The notes under the pieces: generated by a model
What the model saw: the letters and a program-made list of their open reading frames with translations, nothing else
What the model was told of the DNA's origin: nothing
Databases searched by the model: none
Translations under genes and position numbers: made by a program
Shown: piece by piece, positions 40,347-49,827 of the stretch
Layout of the letters: each line of letters starts with the position of its first letter
Position numbering within the stretch: position 1 is the first letter of the stretch
Origin: 2-02-FULL-47-50 sp964479045
GTDB taxonomy: Bacteria > Pseudomonadota > Gammaproteobacteria > Eutrophobiales > Eutrophobiaceae
Direction of reading: 5' to 3'
DNA: 64,000 nucleotides
Assembly (NCBI GenBank): GCA_964479045.1
Contig: CAYZJI010000003.1
Location: 172,835-236,834 of the forward strand

Positions 40347-42647
40347 ATGCGTACATGGAGTGTTGCTTTCCTGCTGGGCATAGTGACTGTGCTGCAACTG
40401 GATGCATTGCCACCCTTATGGGTTGCTCTGGTCCTGGGCCTCGCCGCACTTGGTATTACCTTTCTTACTCCATCCCCTTATCGTTGCTTCGGCGGACTCT
40501 GCTTCGGGCTGTTCTGGGCGATGGTCCATGCCGGATTGATCCTCGCGCATGAATTAATGCCGGACATTGAAGGGGAGTTCATCATCGCCGAAGGCAGGAT
40601 TGTCTCCCTGCCGGAGCAACGTGATCGTGGTGTGCGGTTTGAATTTACTGTTCTTAAATTCCATGACAATAAAGGTCAGGACTATAAAAACCCCGGACGG
40701 ATCAGATTAACGTGGTATGAACAGGTGCCGGAACTGGTCCCCGGCCAGGTCTGGCAACTGCCGGTGAAACTTAAACGTCCACATGGTTTCATGAATCCGG
40801 GTGGCTTTGATTATGAAGGCTGGCTGTTTCAGCACCGGATCCGCGCCACCGGTTATGTTGTGCATCACAGCCCGGCTATCAGACTCGCAGGCATTCAAGG
40901 CGAGTGGATAGACCGGTTGCGTTATGAATTACGCAAGCGTGTACTGGAAATTCTGCAAAATAACCATTATGCGGGTCTGGTGCTGGCGTTGAGTATTGGA
41001 GATCGCAGCCTGATCACACCACAAGCCAATGAGGTGATGATTCGCACCGGGACTACTCATCTGTTGGCGATTTCCGGTCTGCATATCAGCCTGGTGTCCG
41101 GGCTGGTTTATTTTGTATTTCTGAGGTTATGGGCACTGGCCGGACGCTTACCGTTATATGTGCCGGCACCACGGGCTGCAGTCTTTGCAGCTATCCTCGC
41201 TGCGACCGGTTATTCCTTTCTGGCGGGCATGTCGATTCCAACACAACGTTCCATGATCATGGTGGTCGTTGTCATGCTGGGGATTCTGGGTCACCGGCAA
41301 TTTCCGGTTTCAAACGTATTATGTGCCGCGCTGCTTGCTGTATTGCTGGTCGATCCGTTTTCAGTCATGGATGCGGGCTTCTGGCTATCATTCACGGCTG
41401 TCGCGGTGATTGTGTATGGCATGTCCAGTCGTACGGGGACAAATTCGTTCTGGTGGAAATGGGGCAGGACGCAATATCTCGTAGCGATTGGTCTGCTGCC
41501 ACCGCTCATGTGTCTTTTCGGGCAGTTTTCAGTGTCAGGCATGCTGGCCAATTTTGTGGCGATTCCGTGGGTTAGTTTTATCACCGTGCCATTGGCTATT
41601 GTGGGGACGATCAGCTCTGATCTTTTTTCCACTGCTGCAAGTCACAGCCTCAAGCTTGCTGCGATGAGTCTGGCCGGGTTATGGCCGTTGCTGGAATGGC
41701 TCTCAAGGCCGGATTTTGCCGTATGGCCACATGCGTCCCCGTCATTGTTTACTGTACTTATGGCCATGGTGGGAAGTCTGATCATATTGCTGCCCCGTGG
41801 CTGCCCGGCGCGCTGGCTGGGACTTTTCTGGATGCTGCCGTTATTACTGCCGCGTCTCGAGCGGCCGGAACCCAATGAAGTCTGGTTTACCTTACTGGAT
41901 GTCGGGCAGGGTCTGGCTGCGGTGGTCCGTACCCGGCAACACACACTGGTTTATGATACCGGTGCAAAATTCAGCGAGCATTTTAATACAGGCGAGGCAG
42001 TCGTGGTGCCTTATCTACGGCGACAGCAAACGGATAACATTGATGCGCTGGTGATCAGCCATGCAGATAATGATCACATCGGTGGCGCGGAGGCTGTGCT
42101 GGCCGCCTGGCCGGATACGCCAGTGATCACCAGTGTGCCTGAACGATTCAGTGATAACCGCGCCCGGTTTTGCAGGTCAGGCCAGTCCTGGCATTGGGAT
42201 GGTGTGGAATTCTCATTTCTGCATCCTGCGGATTTGGGGCCGGCACAGGACAACAACCTTTCCTGTGTCCTCAAAGTGAGCACCGGTGAACATTCAATTC
42301 TATTGAGCGGTGATATTGAGAAACAGGCAGAGTTCTACTTACTCAGGCATGCGGCCGGTAATCTTGCAGCGGATGTCCTCATTGCGCCACATCATGGCAG
42401 TAAAACATCATCTACCCCTGAATTTATCAATGCTGTCAATCCCGAATGGGTATTATTTCCGGTAGGTTATCGCAATCGATTCAGGTTCCCGAATGAGGCT
42501 ATAATAGCCCGCTATGAGTCGCGGGGTGTCCGCATGCTGGATACTGCGCGGCATGGCGCGATTGAGATTAGAATAGACGCCGGCGGTATGACTGTGACAC
42601 GTCACCGGCAGCAGGCGCGGCGGTTCTGGCATACGCATATTAATTAA
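40347..42647 (+). CDS. comEC: ComEC/Rec2 DNA uptake channel protein
   Basis: A 766-residue inner membrane protein that forms the channel for single-stranded DNA in natural transformation. The N-terminal helices and DUF4131 domain are followed by the Competence domain (RTGTTHLLAISGLHISLVSGL region with more helices) and a C-terminal metallo-beta-lactamase-like domain with SHADNDHIGG and APHHGSKTSS, thought to degrade one strand. Length and domain order are complete, so the organism may be transformable, although no other competence gene is in the window. It begins the rightward block comEC-exbB-exbD-lpxK-kdsB, an order shared by many gammaproteobacteria. Confidence 0.95.
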   Translation: MRTWSVAFLLGIVTVLQLDALPPLWVALVLGLAALGITFLTPSPYRCFGGLCFGLFWAMVHAGLILAHELMPDIEGEFIIAEGRIVSLPEQRDRGVRFEFTVLKFHDNKGQDYKNPGRIRLTWYEQVPELVPGQVWQLPVKLKRPHGFMNPGGFDYEGWLFQHRIRATGYVVHHSPAIRLAGIQGEWIDRLRYELRKRVLEILQNNHYAGLVLALSIGDRSLITPQANEVMIRTGTTHLLAISGLHISLVSGLVYFVFLRLWALAGRLPLYVPAPRAAVFAAILAATGYSFLAGMSIPTQRSMIMVVVVMLGILGHRQFPVSNVLCAALLAVLLVDPFSVMDAGFWLSFTAVAVIVYGMSSRTGTNSFWWKWGRTQYLVAIGLLPPLMCLFGQFSVSGMLANFVAIPWVSFITVPLAIVGTISSDLFSTAASHSLKLAAMSLAGLWPLLEWLSRPDFAVWPHASPSLFTVLMAMVGSLIILLPRGCPARWLGLFWMLPLLLPRLERPEPNEVWFTLLDVGQGLAAVVRTRQHTLVYDTGAKFSEHFNTGEAVVVPYLRRQQTDNIDALVISHADNDHIGGAEAVLAAWPDTPVITSVPERFSDNRARFCRSGQSWHWDGVEFSFLHPADLGPAQDNNLSCVLKVSTGEHSILLSGDIEKQAEFYLLRHAAGNLAADVLIAPHHGSKTSSTPEFINAVNPEWVLFPVGYRNRFRFPNEAIIARYESRGVRMLDTARHGAIEIRIDAGGMTVTRHRQQARRFWHTHIN

Positions 42648-42673
42648 ATTTCAAATTATTGCTGGAGTATTGA

Positions 42674-43297
42674 ATGCTGGAGATTATTAAAGCAGGCGGT
42701 TGGGTCATGTGGCCGCTGATGCTGTGTTCGATTATTTCGCTGGCCATTATTGCAGAACGTTTCTGGACATTGCGCAAGAAACGCATCTGTCCCCGGAATC
42801 TGGTGGCGCAAATCTGGCAATGGCAGAAAGTCGGACATCTGGATGCCAAACGTATTGATGATCTACGCCGCAGTTCACCCCTGGGCCGGGTGCTGGCAGC
42901 GGGGCTGATGAACCGCAAACATGAGCGTGAAGTGATGAAGGACAGCATTGAGGAAGTTGGCCGCCATGTGGCCCATGAGCTCGAGCGCTTTCTGGATATC
43001 CTCGGCAGTATCGCAGCCATATCACCCATGATGGGCTTGCTCGGTACGGTACTGGGCATGATTGAAATTTTTTCCGCAATTACCGCACATGGCGTCGGCG
43101 ATCCCAACCTTATGGCCGGAGGTATTGCTGAAGCATTGATTACCACGGTCGCAGGCCTTTGTATTGCCATACCGTCATTGTTTTTTTACCGGTATTTTCA
43201 CAGTAAAGTGGATGAACTGGTGATTTCCATGGAGCAGGAGGCCCTGAAACTGGTGGAAATCATTCAGGGCATGCGTGAACAGGAAAATGCAAATTAA
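42674..43297 (+). CDS. exbB: ExbB/TolQ-family proton channel subunit
   Basis: A 207-residue inner membrane protein that uses the proton-motive force to drive TonB- or Tol-type energy transfer. Three membrane helices are visible: about residues 12-30, 110-135 and 150-175, with the family stretch MMGLLGTVLGMIEIF followed by GIAEALITTVAGLCIAIPS, which carries the conserved Thr. It forms the usual pair with exbD 15 bases downstream. There is no tonB in the block, so its outer membrane partner cannot be named; in this gene order it is often linked to envelope biogenesis. Confidence 0.94.
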   Translation: MLEIIKAGGWVMWPLMLCSIISLAIIAERFWTLRKKRICPRNLVAQIWQWQKVGHLDAKRIDDLRRSSPLGRVLAAGLMNRKHEREVMKDSIEEVGRHVAHELERFLDILGSIAAISPMMGLLGTVLGMIEIFSAITAHGVGDPNLMAGGIAEALITTVAGLCIAIPSLFFYRYFHSKVDELVISMEQEALKLVEIIQGMREQENAN

Positions 43298-43312
43298 CGG
43301 CAGCACCTGAAC

Positions 43313-43738
43313 ATGAAATTCCAGACCCGGCGCAGAGAGGATGTTGAAATCAACATCATCAACATGATTGATGTGTTGCTGTTGTTATTGATCTTTTTCG
43401 TACTGACCACCACCTTTCAGAACAAATCCGAAATGAACATCACCCTGCCACAGGCCAGCAAGGAGATTGTCGAACCGAAACCGGGCATGATTCGCGTGAC
43501 GGTCAATGCGGATTCAGTAGTATTCATCAATGATCAGGAACTGGTGAATTCGCAGATCAATACCATTAAACAGGGGCTTTACGATGCTCTGGCTAATCTG
43601 GAAGACGCACCGGTCATCATCAGTGCCGATGCTGAAACCCCACACCAGATGGTGGTCAAGGTGATGGACGCAGCACGTCAGCTGGGCCTGGTCCATATCA
43701 GTTTCACAACGCGCGGTTACGACGAAGATCAACAATAG
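43313..43738 (+). CDS. exbD: ExbD/TolR-family biopolymer transporter
   Basis: A 141-residue protein with one N-terminal membrane helix, NIIDVLLLLLIFFVLTT-like, that contains the conserved proton-carrying Asp in INMIDVLLL, followed by a periplasmic domain (residues about 40-141) ending in LGLVHISFTTRGYD. It pairs with ExbB upstream. It precedes lpxK; a 22-codon ORF (43741-43809) between the two has no support as a gene. Confidence 0.95.
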   Translation: MKFQTRRREDVEINIINMIDVLLLLLIFFVLTTTFQNKSEMNITLPQASKEIVEPKPGMIRVTVNADSVVFINDQELVNSQINTIKQGLYDALANLEDAPVIISADAETPHQMVVKVMDAARQLGLVHISFTTRGYDEDQQ

Positions 43739-43801
43739 GCATGAGTGTCCAGCCGGTAATCCTCAACGCCGGTGGCGCATTTTTCAGTGCAGATCGACCC
43801 C

Positions 43802-44791
43802 ATGATTGAAACGCTCTGGTACACCAATCATCCAGGGCGCTGGCTACTCGCACCGTTTGCCCTGTTGTATCAACTGTTCATGACCCTGCGCGGATTTGCT
43901 TATCAGGCCGGTCTGCTACCGGTGAAAAGACCAACGGTACCGGTGATTGTGGTGGGCAATATCACAGTCGGTGGTACGGGCAAGACGCCGCTGGTGATCT
44001 GGCTGGTGAATTATCTCAAACAAAACCATTACCGGCCTGGTGTTGTGAGCCGCGGGTATGGCGGTGCTGCACGGCATTGGCCGCAGCAGGTGCGACCGGA
44101 CAGTGATCCGGTCATGGCCGGTGATGAACCGGTGGTTATCGCCCGCAACACCGGTTGTCCGGTGGCGGCATCTCCGGATCGGTACACCGCTGCTGAGCAG
44201 TTAATTGAACATCAGCACTGCAATATCATCGTCTGTGATGATGGTTTGCAGCATCTGGCGCTGGCCCGCGATATTGAAATTGCGGTAATTGACGGGCAGC
44301 GCCGGTTCGGAAACGGTTTTTGTCTGCCGGCCGGGCCTCTGCGAGAATCCGCCAGCCGACTGAACAACGTGGATATGGTGGTCTGCAACGGCCATCCACA
44401 GCATGGAGAATACGGTATGGAGATAGTCCCGCTCGAATTTCACTCCGTGGTCAGGCCACGGCATGAAACCAGTCTTGAGACTTTCCGGAACACAACAGTG
44501 CACGCTGTGGCGGGCACCGGAAATCCGGACCGGTTTTTCAGCCTGTTGCGACTGCTGGGAATACGCATCATTGAGCACACGTTCCCTGATCATTACCGCT
44601 TCCGGCGCGAAGACATCCATTTTGAAGATGGTCTGCCGGTAATCATGACTGAGAAAGATGCCGTAAAGTGTGCGGCGTTTGCGGCCGATGATCACTGGTA
44701 TCTGGCGATTGATGTTAAGATGGCCGATGTATTTGAACATCGTTTTTCCAAGTTACTGAAGGACGTTACCCATGGACAAAAAACTGCTTGA
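43802..44791 (+). CDS. lpxK: Tetraacyldisaccharide 4'-kinase
   Basis: Phosphorylates the 4' position of the lipid A precursor on the inner membrane. The 329-residue protein has an N-terminal membrane-associated helix (PGRWLLAPFALLYQLFMTLR in part), the P-loop VGGTGKTP, VSRGYGG, and the VCDDGLQHLALARDIEI block. The C-terminal TEKDAVKC motif is conserved. The ATG at 43802 is chosen because family members begin close to the LWYTNHPGRWLLAP segment; a GTG at 43772 would add ten residues. The 3' end overlaps the Trm112-like gene by 20 bases. msbA, often before lpxK, is absent. Confidence 0.95.
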   Translation: MIETLWYTNHPGRWLLAPFALLYQLFMTLRGFAYQAGLLPVKRPTVPVIVVGNITVGGTGKTPLVIWLVNYLKQNHYRPGVVSRGYGGAARHWPQQVRPDSDPVMAGDEPVVIARNTGCPVAASPDRYTAAEQLIEHQHCNIIVCDDGLQHLALARDIEIAVIDGQRRFGNGFCLPAGPLRESASRLNNVDMVVCNGHPQHGEYGMEIVPLEFHSVVRPRHETSLETFRNTTVHAVAGTGNPDRFFSLLRLLGIRIIEHTFPDHYRFRREDIHFEDGLPVIMTEKDAVKCAAFAADDHWYLAIDVKMADVFEHRFSKLLKDVTHGQKTA

Positions 44792-44963
44792 AATACTGGT
44801 TTGCCCGGTCACCAAAGGCCCGTTGATTTACGATGAAAAAAACCAGGAACTGATATCCAAATCAGCCCGTCTGGCCTATCCCATCCGTGATGGTATCCCG
44901 GTGATGCTGGAAGACGAGGCACGCTCCCTCTCTACAGAAGAAATCGAAAAGCTTACGGGCTGA
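44772..44963 (+). CDS. Trm112/YcaR-family protein
   Basis: A 63-residue zinc-ribbon-like protein (MDKKLLEILVCPVTKGPL start). One of the usual Cys pairs is reduced to a single Cys here, as in E. coli YcaR. In eukaryotes Trm112 activates methyltransferases; in bacteria the small protein is found between lpxK and kdsB and its role is unclear. Overlap with lpxK and the 10-base gap to kdsB show that all are co-transcribed. Confidence 0.93.
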   Translation: MDKKLLEILVCPVTKGPLIYDEKNQELISKSARLAYPIRDGIPVMLEDEARSLSTEEIEKLTG

Positions 44964-44973
44964 TCCGCGCCAC

Positions 44974-45708
44974 ATGGCCGCAATGTTCAAGGTCATCATA
45001 CCGGCACGGCTGGGCTCAACCCGGCTGCCCGGGAAAATGCTGCTGGACATTGCCGGCAAACCCCTGATACAGCATGTGTATGAAGCAGCAAAGCACAGTC
45101 TTGCGCAGGAAGTCCTGATAGCCACTGATGACAGGAAAATCCAGGCGGCAGGTGCCGGTTTTGGCGCGAACTGCATCATGACATCAGCAACACACCAGTC
45201 CGGCACAGATCGTCTGGCGGAAGTGGCCGCCGCACTCGGCTGGCCGGATGATACGGTTGTAGTGAATGTACAGGGCGATGAAATAGGATTGCCAGCCGAA
45301 CTCATCAACCAGACCGCGAATTTACTGATGGGGCATCCTGAAGCGGACATGGCCACGCTCTGTGAAGTGATTACCACTGCCGAGGACATCAATAATCCGA
45401 ATATCGTGAAGGTGGTGTTTGGCAGTAACAAACGTGCGCTGTATTTCAGCCGTGCGGCCATTCCCTGGCATAAAGCGGATCAACCGCGTCAACATTTCCG
45501 GCACATCGGAATCTATGGTTATCGTGCAGGCTTCCTTAAAACCTTCAGTGCCTTGCCGCGTTGTGAACTGGAGCAGAAGGAATCACTGGAACAATTACGC
45601 GCACTGGATTACGGTGCGACTGTCCTGATCGAAGAGGCCTCTGTGGCGCCAGGTCTGGGTATCGATACAGAAGCCGATCTGCTGAAAGCCAGGCAATTGT
45701 TTAAATAA
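44974..45708 (+). CDS. kdsB: 3-deoxy-manno-octulosonate cytidylyltransferase
   Basis: Makes CMP-Kdo, the activated sugar for the inner core of lipopolysaccharide. The 244-residue protein begins with MFKVIIPARLGSTRLPGKML (after an optional MAA start), and has VVVNVQGDEIGLP with the metal-binding Asp, ATLCEVI and IGIYGYRAGFL. Length is normal. The ATG at 44974 or 44983 may be used. It ends the rightward envelope block, and is convergent with aas. Confidence 0.96.
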   Translation: MAAMFKVIIPARLGSTRLPGKMLLDIAGKPLIQHVYEAAKHSLAQEVLIATDDRKIQAAGAGFGANCIMTSATHQSGTDRLAEVAAALGWPDDTVVVNVQGDEIGLPAELINQTANLLMGHPEADMATLCEVITTAEDINNPNIVKVVFGSNKRALYFSRAAIPWHKADQPRQHFRHIGIYGYRAGFLKTFSALPRCELEQKESLEQLRALDYGATVLIEEASVAPGLGIDTEADLLKARQLFK

Positions 45709-45722
45709 CAGGCCGGCGTGGC

Positions 45723-47936
45723 TCAGGTTTTTTTGATGTAACTGCTGATCTTCTCTATCCAGCCTGAATCGGTGGCATCTTCCGCCAGCGCCATTTCATA
45801 GAGCGTTTTATGATCGATTTTGCCGGTACCCAATACCGGCAGGGCATGGGCCAGCACAACTTTTTTCGGAATGTAGAGTTCGCCGATACCATGCGCACGC
45901 GCATATTCCTGCAGTTCCTTGCGCGTTGCATTTTTGTTGTCCGTCACCAGTATGATTTTTTCACCTTTTCTTTCGTCCGGCAGATTGATGGCGGCGTGGT
46001 TGAATTTGGGCCAGGTGTTCATGGCCAGTTCTTCAATGGCGGTGAGTGATATCATTTCACCACCGACCTTGGCGAAACGTTTGGCGCGCCCAAGTATGGA
46101 TATGTAACCCTCTGCATCGATATCTGCAATGTCTCCGGTGTCATGCCAGCCCGGCTTAAAACCGGCAGGAGGTTTGATCTGATCCTGTCCATGCAGCAGG
46201 TAACCCAGCATGATGTTCGGGCCGGTCACGTGCAGACGCCCACCCCGGTCAATCCCCTCCACCGGTTCCAGATAACAGTGCATGTCTGTCATGGGACGGC
46301 CTACGGTGCCCATTTTGTTGACCAGCGGAGTATTCACGGAGATCACCGGGCTGGTTTCAGTGACACCATATCCCTGCAGAATGCGTATACCGAATTTTTC
46401 CATCCACAGTTTTTGTGTGTCGTCCCGCAGTTTTTCCGCGCCGGCCACAACATAACGCAGGGTATTGAAGTCATAGGTGTTGGCATGGCGCGCATAACCC
46501 TTGAAGAACGTATTGGTCCCGAACAGGATGGTGGCGTTGAGTTCATAGACCAATTCCGGAATGATGCGGTAGTGCAGGGGTGTGGGGTAAAGAAAAACAC
46601 GGCTGCCGCCGAAGATCGGCATCAGGCAACCGGCGTTCAGGCCAAAAGAATGAAAAAGCGGCAAACAGGAAAATACGACGTCACGCGGATTAAAATCCAG
46701 ATGGCAACTGACCTGCGCATTGTTGGATAAAAGATTGCTGTGCGACAGCACCACGCCCTTGGGCATGCCTTCCGAGCCGGAGGTAAACAGGATCAGGGCG
46801 GGTTGATCCGGGTCAATTTTACCGGCGAGCCGGGCATAATGACGTTTGATATTCAGTACGCGAATTACACCGATAAGTTTGTCTGACCACTTGATGCGAT
46901 TGCGCAGATCTTCAAGATAAACAAGTCTGAATTTCTGTTCCAGTGCCTTGGCCAGGTCCTGAAGCTTCGCATTCTCGATGAAGCGCCGGGAAGTGTAGAT
47001 CGTTTTGATGCGCCCGGTTTCGCAGGCCTGCATCAGTGCATTCAGGCCAACGGTGAAATTCAGCATGGCCGGAATCCGTCCACAATACTGCATGGCCATG
47101 AAAGTCACCATGGTGCCGGTCACGTTCGGCAGCAGTATGCCGAGGTGCTCCCGTTCTGCGGAGTTTTGGGCTATGTACTGTCCCAGGATGACGGCACGGG
47201 TAATGAGTTGCTTGTAACTCAGGGGTTCACGGCTGACATCTTCAAGCACGTGTTGCTGTATCCCGTTTCGATATGCTGCATTCAAAAGAGCGTTGAATAC
47301 GCTTGTACGGTAATTGAACGATGTGTAGGTCAGTTTGAACATCATGTCCTGCATCTGCAGTGCCGCCCCTTTCCTGCGTTCATGACCGCTGAGGTGACCA
47401 GGAAGCGATATTTTTTCAGGCGGCAGGAATGTCATCCTGATTTTGGGAAATCGTACAATGCGGCCTCGGCCCTTCATGTAGGAAAACGGACTGAACTGTG
47501 CGCCATCAATGGCTATGGGTAACACCATTGCATCGGCCTTGTCGGCGACCAGTGCCGGTCCTTCGTAAATTTTCATTAATGAACCGGTGACGGTAATGCG
47601 GCCTTCCGGAAAGATTACGGCCTTGCGGTCCTGCCGTATGAATTTAATCATGGACTTGATGGAAAGCGGACTGGTCGGGTCCATGATGAAGAGGTCCACA
47701 AAACGCAGAAAGAACCTGAATTCCTTTTTTTGTGCGATCTGCGTGTTAATGGCAAAAGTGGGCGTTTCCGGCAGCCACGCATACAGCAGCAGACCATCAA
47801 GGAGGGACGTGTGATTAGCGATGATCAATACCCGCTTGCCGGCCTTGTGATAATTTTCAAGTCCGTTGACTTCTACCTTGTAGAGCAGCCGCAGCAGCAC
47901 GCGCAAGAGGGATTTGGCAAGATTGATCAACATCAC
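45723..47936 (-). CDS. aas: Acyltransferase/acyl-ACP synthetase (Aas-like)
   Basis: A 737-residue bifunctional protein for lysophospholipid repair. Residues 1-190 form a PlsC-type acyltransferase with NHTSLLD (the HX4D motif) and FPEGRIT. From about residue 210 a second part is an AMP-binding acyl-CoA/ACP synthetase with LFTSGSEGMPKGV, GYGVTETSPV and WHDTGDIAD. This corresponds to E. coli Aas (2-acylglycerophosphoethanolamine acyltransferase/acyl-ACP synthetase) without the fused LplT transporter seen in some bacteria; no lplT gene is adjacent. The C-terminal lysine region (VLGTGKIDHK) is conserved. Confidence 0.93.
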   Translation of the reverse strand: MMLINLAKSLLRVLLRLLYKVEVNGLENYHKAGKRVLIIANHTSLLDGLLLYAWLPETPTFAINTQIAQKKEFRFFLRFVDLFIMDPTSPLSIKSMIKFIRQDRKAVIFPEGRITVTGSLMKIYEGPALVADKADAMVLPIAIDGAQFSPFSYMKGRGRIVRFPKIRMTFLPPEKISLPGHLSGHERRKGAALQMQDMMFKLTYTSFNYRTSVFNALLNAAYRNGIQQHVLEDVSREPLSYKQLITRAVILGQYIAQNSAEREHLGILLPNVTGTMVTFMAMQYCGRIPAMLNFTVGLNALMQACETGRIKTIYTSRRFIENAKLQDLAKALEQKFRLVYLEDLRNRIKWSDKLIGVIRVLNIKRHYARLAGKIDPDQPALILFTSGSEGMPKGVVLSHSNLLSNNAQVSCHLDFNPRDVVFSCLPLFHSFGLNAGCLMPIFGGSRVFLYPTPLHYRIIPELVYELNATILFGTNTFFKGYARHANTYDFNTLRYVVAGAEKLRDDTQKLWMEKFGIRILQGYGVTETSPVISVNTPLVNKMGTVGRPMTDMHCYLEPVEGIDRGGRLHVTGPNIMLGYLLHGQDQIKPPAGFKPGWHDTGDIADIDAEGYISILGRAKRFAKVGGEMISLTAIEELAMNTWPKFNHAAINLPDERKGEKIILVTDNKNATRKELQEYARAHGIGELYIPKKVVLAHALPVLGTGKIDHKTLYEMALAEDATDSGWIEKISSYIKKT

Positions 47937-48041
47937 GGCAAGGGCTTGTTATGTTTAGTAAGTCTGATGACAGCTAACTTACACCAGACCGGCGGGGAAC
48001 AAAACAGAAAATGGCAGGTGATAAACCAGCCTTGCCGATGA

Positions 48042-49667
48042 CTACACGTCGGCGGGAGGCGTCCCGGTATAAATATCCAGCGTCTGTCCCGGCTGCAGAG
48101 AGGAGCCATGGCTCAGACCATTCCATTTCTGCAATTGGGCAACCGTTACGCCATAGCGTTGTGCAATCAGCCACAGCGAATCACCTGCACGCACGGTGTA
48201 GGTGATGTGCTCCTGTTTATCAGCAATAGTGGTTACAGTATGGGCAACCACCGGTACAACTTCGGGGGTCTCCTTGGCCCAGAGGGTGAGTTTTCTCCCC
48301 GGACTCAGAACTGTGTTTTTGCTGATGCCGTTCCATGCACAGAGTTGTTCTATGGTCACGCCGTAACTCTGGCTGATGTCCCACAGGTTATCACCGGACT
48401 TGATGGTATACGTAAAACTCTGGCCATCCCCTGATGGTTTCAGTTTGTCAAACGTACGGACATCCTGGCTCAGGGTGTATTCGCTGATGGGTTGCTGTGA
48501 GGACGGGATCAGAAGCATGTGACCGGCGTGGATATTGTTGCTTCTGAGATTATTGATCTGTTTGAGAGTGTTGATATCCGTCCGGTAACGGCGTGCAATG
48601 CTTCCGAGGCTGTCCCCCTGTTTAATCTCTACCGCCTGCATTTTAATGCGTTGATCAGCCGGTAAGGCGGCAAGTTTTTGTTTGAATGATGCGGCACGAT
48701 CCACCGGGATCAGGAAATAATGCGGACCTTCCGGATCGGTTGCCCACTTGTTAATGCCCGGGTTGAGTGTGTAAATCTCGTCCATGGTCAGGCCGGACAG
48801 TTCAGAGACTGTGGCGAGGTCGATCTGGCTGCCGGCATCGATTTTTTCAAAATAGGGTTTGTTGGGGATCGGCTTCAGCGTAATGTTGTATTTTTCAGGA
48901 TTGGCGATAATTTCGGCGACTGCCATCAGGCTGGGAACATAACCGAGGGTCTCTTCAGTCAGGTGTAATGACCAGAAGTCACCGCTTTTGCCCCGGCCCA
49001 GACTCTTTTCAACAGCGCGCCCGACGTTACCTTCTCCGGCATTATAGGCTGCCAGTGCCAGCAACCAGTCACCATTAAAATCATCATGCAGTTTTTGCAG
49101 GTATCTGAGGGCTGCATCCGTCGCGGCCACGATGTCGCGGCGCCCGTCATACCACCAGTTTTGTTTGAGGCCGTATAATTTGCCGGTGCCGGGAATGAAT
49201 TGCCAGATCCCTGCGGCGCGACTCGGTGAGTGTGCGAAGGGTTGATAGGCGCTTTCAACGATTGGCAACAATGCGAGGTCCAGGGGCAAATTGCGTTTTT
49301 CCAGCTCTTCCACAATATGATAGAGATATGGTGTTGCCCGATCCGCCACACGATCGAGGAATTCCTGCTTGGACGCGTAGAACTTGAGCTTGGTTTGTGT
49401 CGTTGGGTGGCTGAGATTACGGGGTATGGTCAGGTTTTGTTGTATCCTGACCCAGATATCCTGGTGTTTTGAATCAGCGGTGACGGGTGCTGGTGCGGGT
49501 TCTGTTTTTTCAGGGGACGGGACGTCCGGTGTCACAGTGCGCTGGGGTTTATGGAAGACCATCCCCGGATTGGCCGGTTCCGGTGGCGCATCCCAGAAGC
49601 CCGGGTCTGTGGCGCAACCGGATAACAACAGAAGTACAAGTATGGCCGGTGAAAAGTAATTTCTCAT
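48042..49667 (-). CDS. mltD: Membrane-bound lytic transglycosylase MltD with three LysM domains
   Basis: A 541-residue lipoprotein that cleaves glycan strands to 1,6-anhydro ends. The signal peptide ends in LLSGC. The SLT domain at about 115-260 has the catalytic Glu in PIVESAYQP, then GIWQFIPGTG and LALAAYNAGEGNV. Three LysM modules follow: near residues 345-390 (QGDSLGSIARRY), 423-468 (SGDNLWDISQSY) and 490-535 (AGDSLWLIAQRY). E. coli MltD has two LysM domains, so the third is a common but notable extension. A Pro-rich linker lies after the signal peptide. Confidence 0.95.
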   Translation of the reverse strand: MRNYFSPAILVLLLLSGCATDPGFWDAPPEPANPGMVFHKPQRTVTPDVPSPEKTEPAPAPVTADSKHQDIWVRIQQNLTIPRNLSHPTTQTKLKFYASKQEFLDRVADRATPYLYHIVEELEKRNLPLDLALLPIVESAYQPFAHSPSRAAGIWQFIPGTGKLYGLKQNWWYDGRRDIVAATDAALRYLQKLHDDFNGDWLLALAAYNAGEGNVGRAVEKSLGRGKSGDFWSLHLTEETLGYVPSLMAVAEIIANPEKYNITLKPIPNKPYFEKIDAGSQIDLATVSELSGLTMDEIYTLNPGINKWATDPEGPHYFLIPVDRAASFKQKLAALPADQRIKMQAVEIKQGDSLGSIARRYRTDINTLKQINNLRSNNIHAGHMLLIPSSQQPISEYTLSQDVRTFDKLKPSGDGQSFTYTIKSGDNLWDISQSYGVTIEQLCAWNGISKNTVLSPGRKLTLWAKETPEVVPVVAHTVTTIADKQEHITYTVRAGDSLWLIAQRYGVTVAQLQKWNGLSHGSSLQPGQTLDIYTGTPPADV

Positions 49668-49827
49668 GTGATACTTGGATTTTTATCGTTATTTGATGAG
49701 GTTACGCCACACAAAAAGAAAGCATGGTAACGCGAAATTTTTGTGAATGCCAGTTACAATTAATTCATTATGCAACAGACTTAACAGTATTGATCTTAAA
49801 GAATTTTATGAAGGCTGTGGGGGACAG

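Noticed and set aside
43741..43809. 22-codon ORF between exbD and lpxK
   Set aside because: No ribosome-binding site of its own beyond the exbD end and it overlaps the lpxK start in another frame; probably chance.
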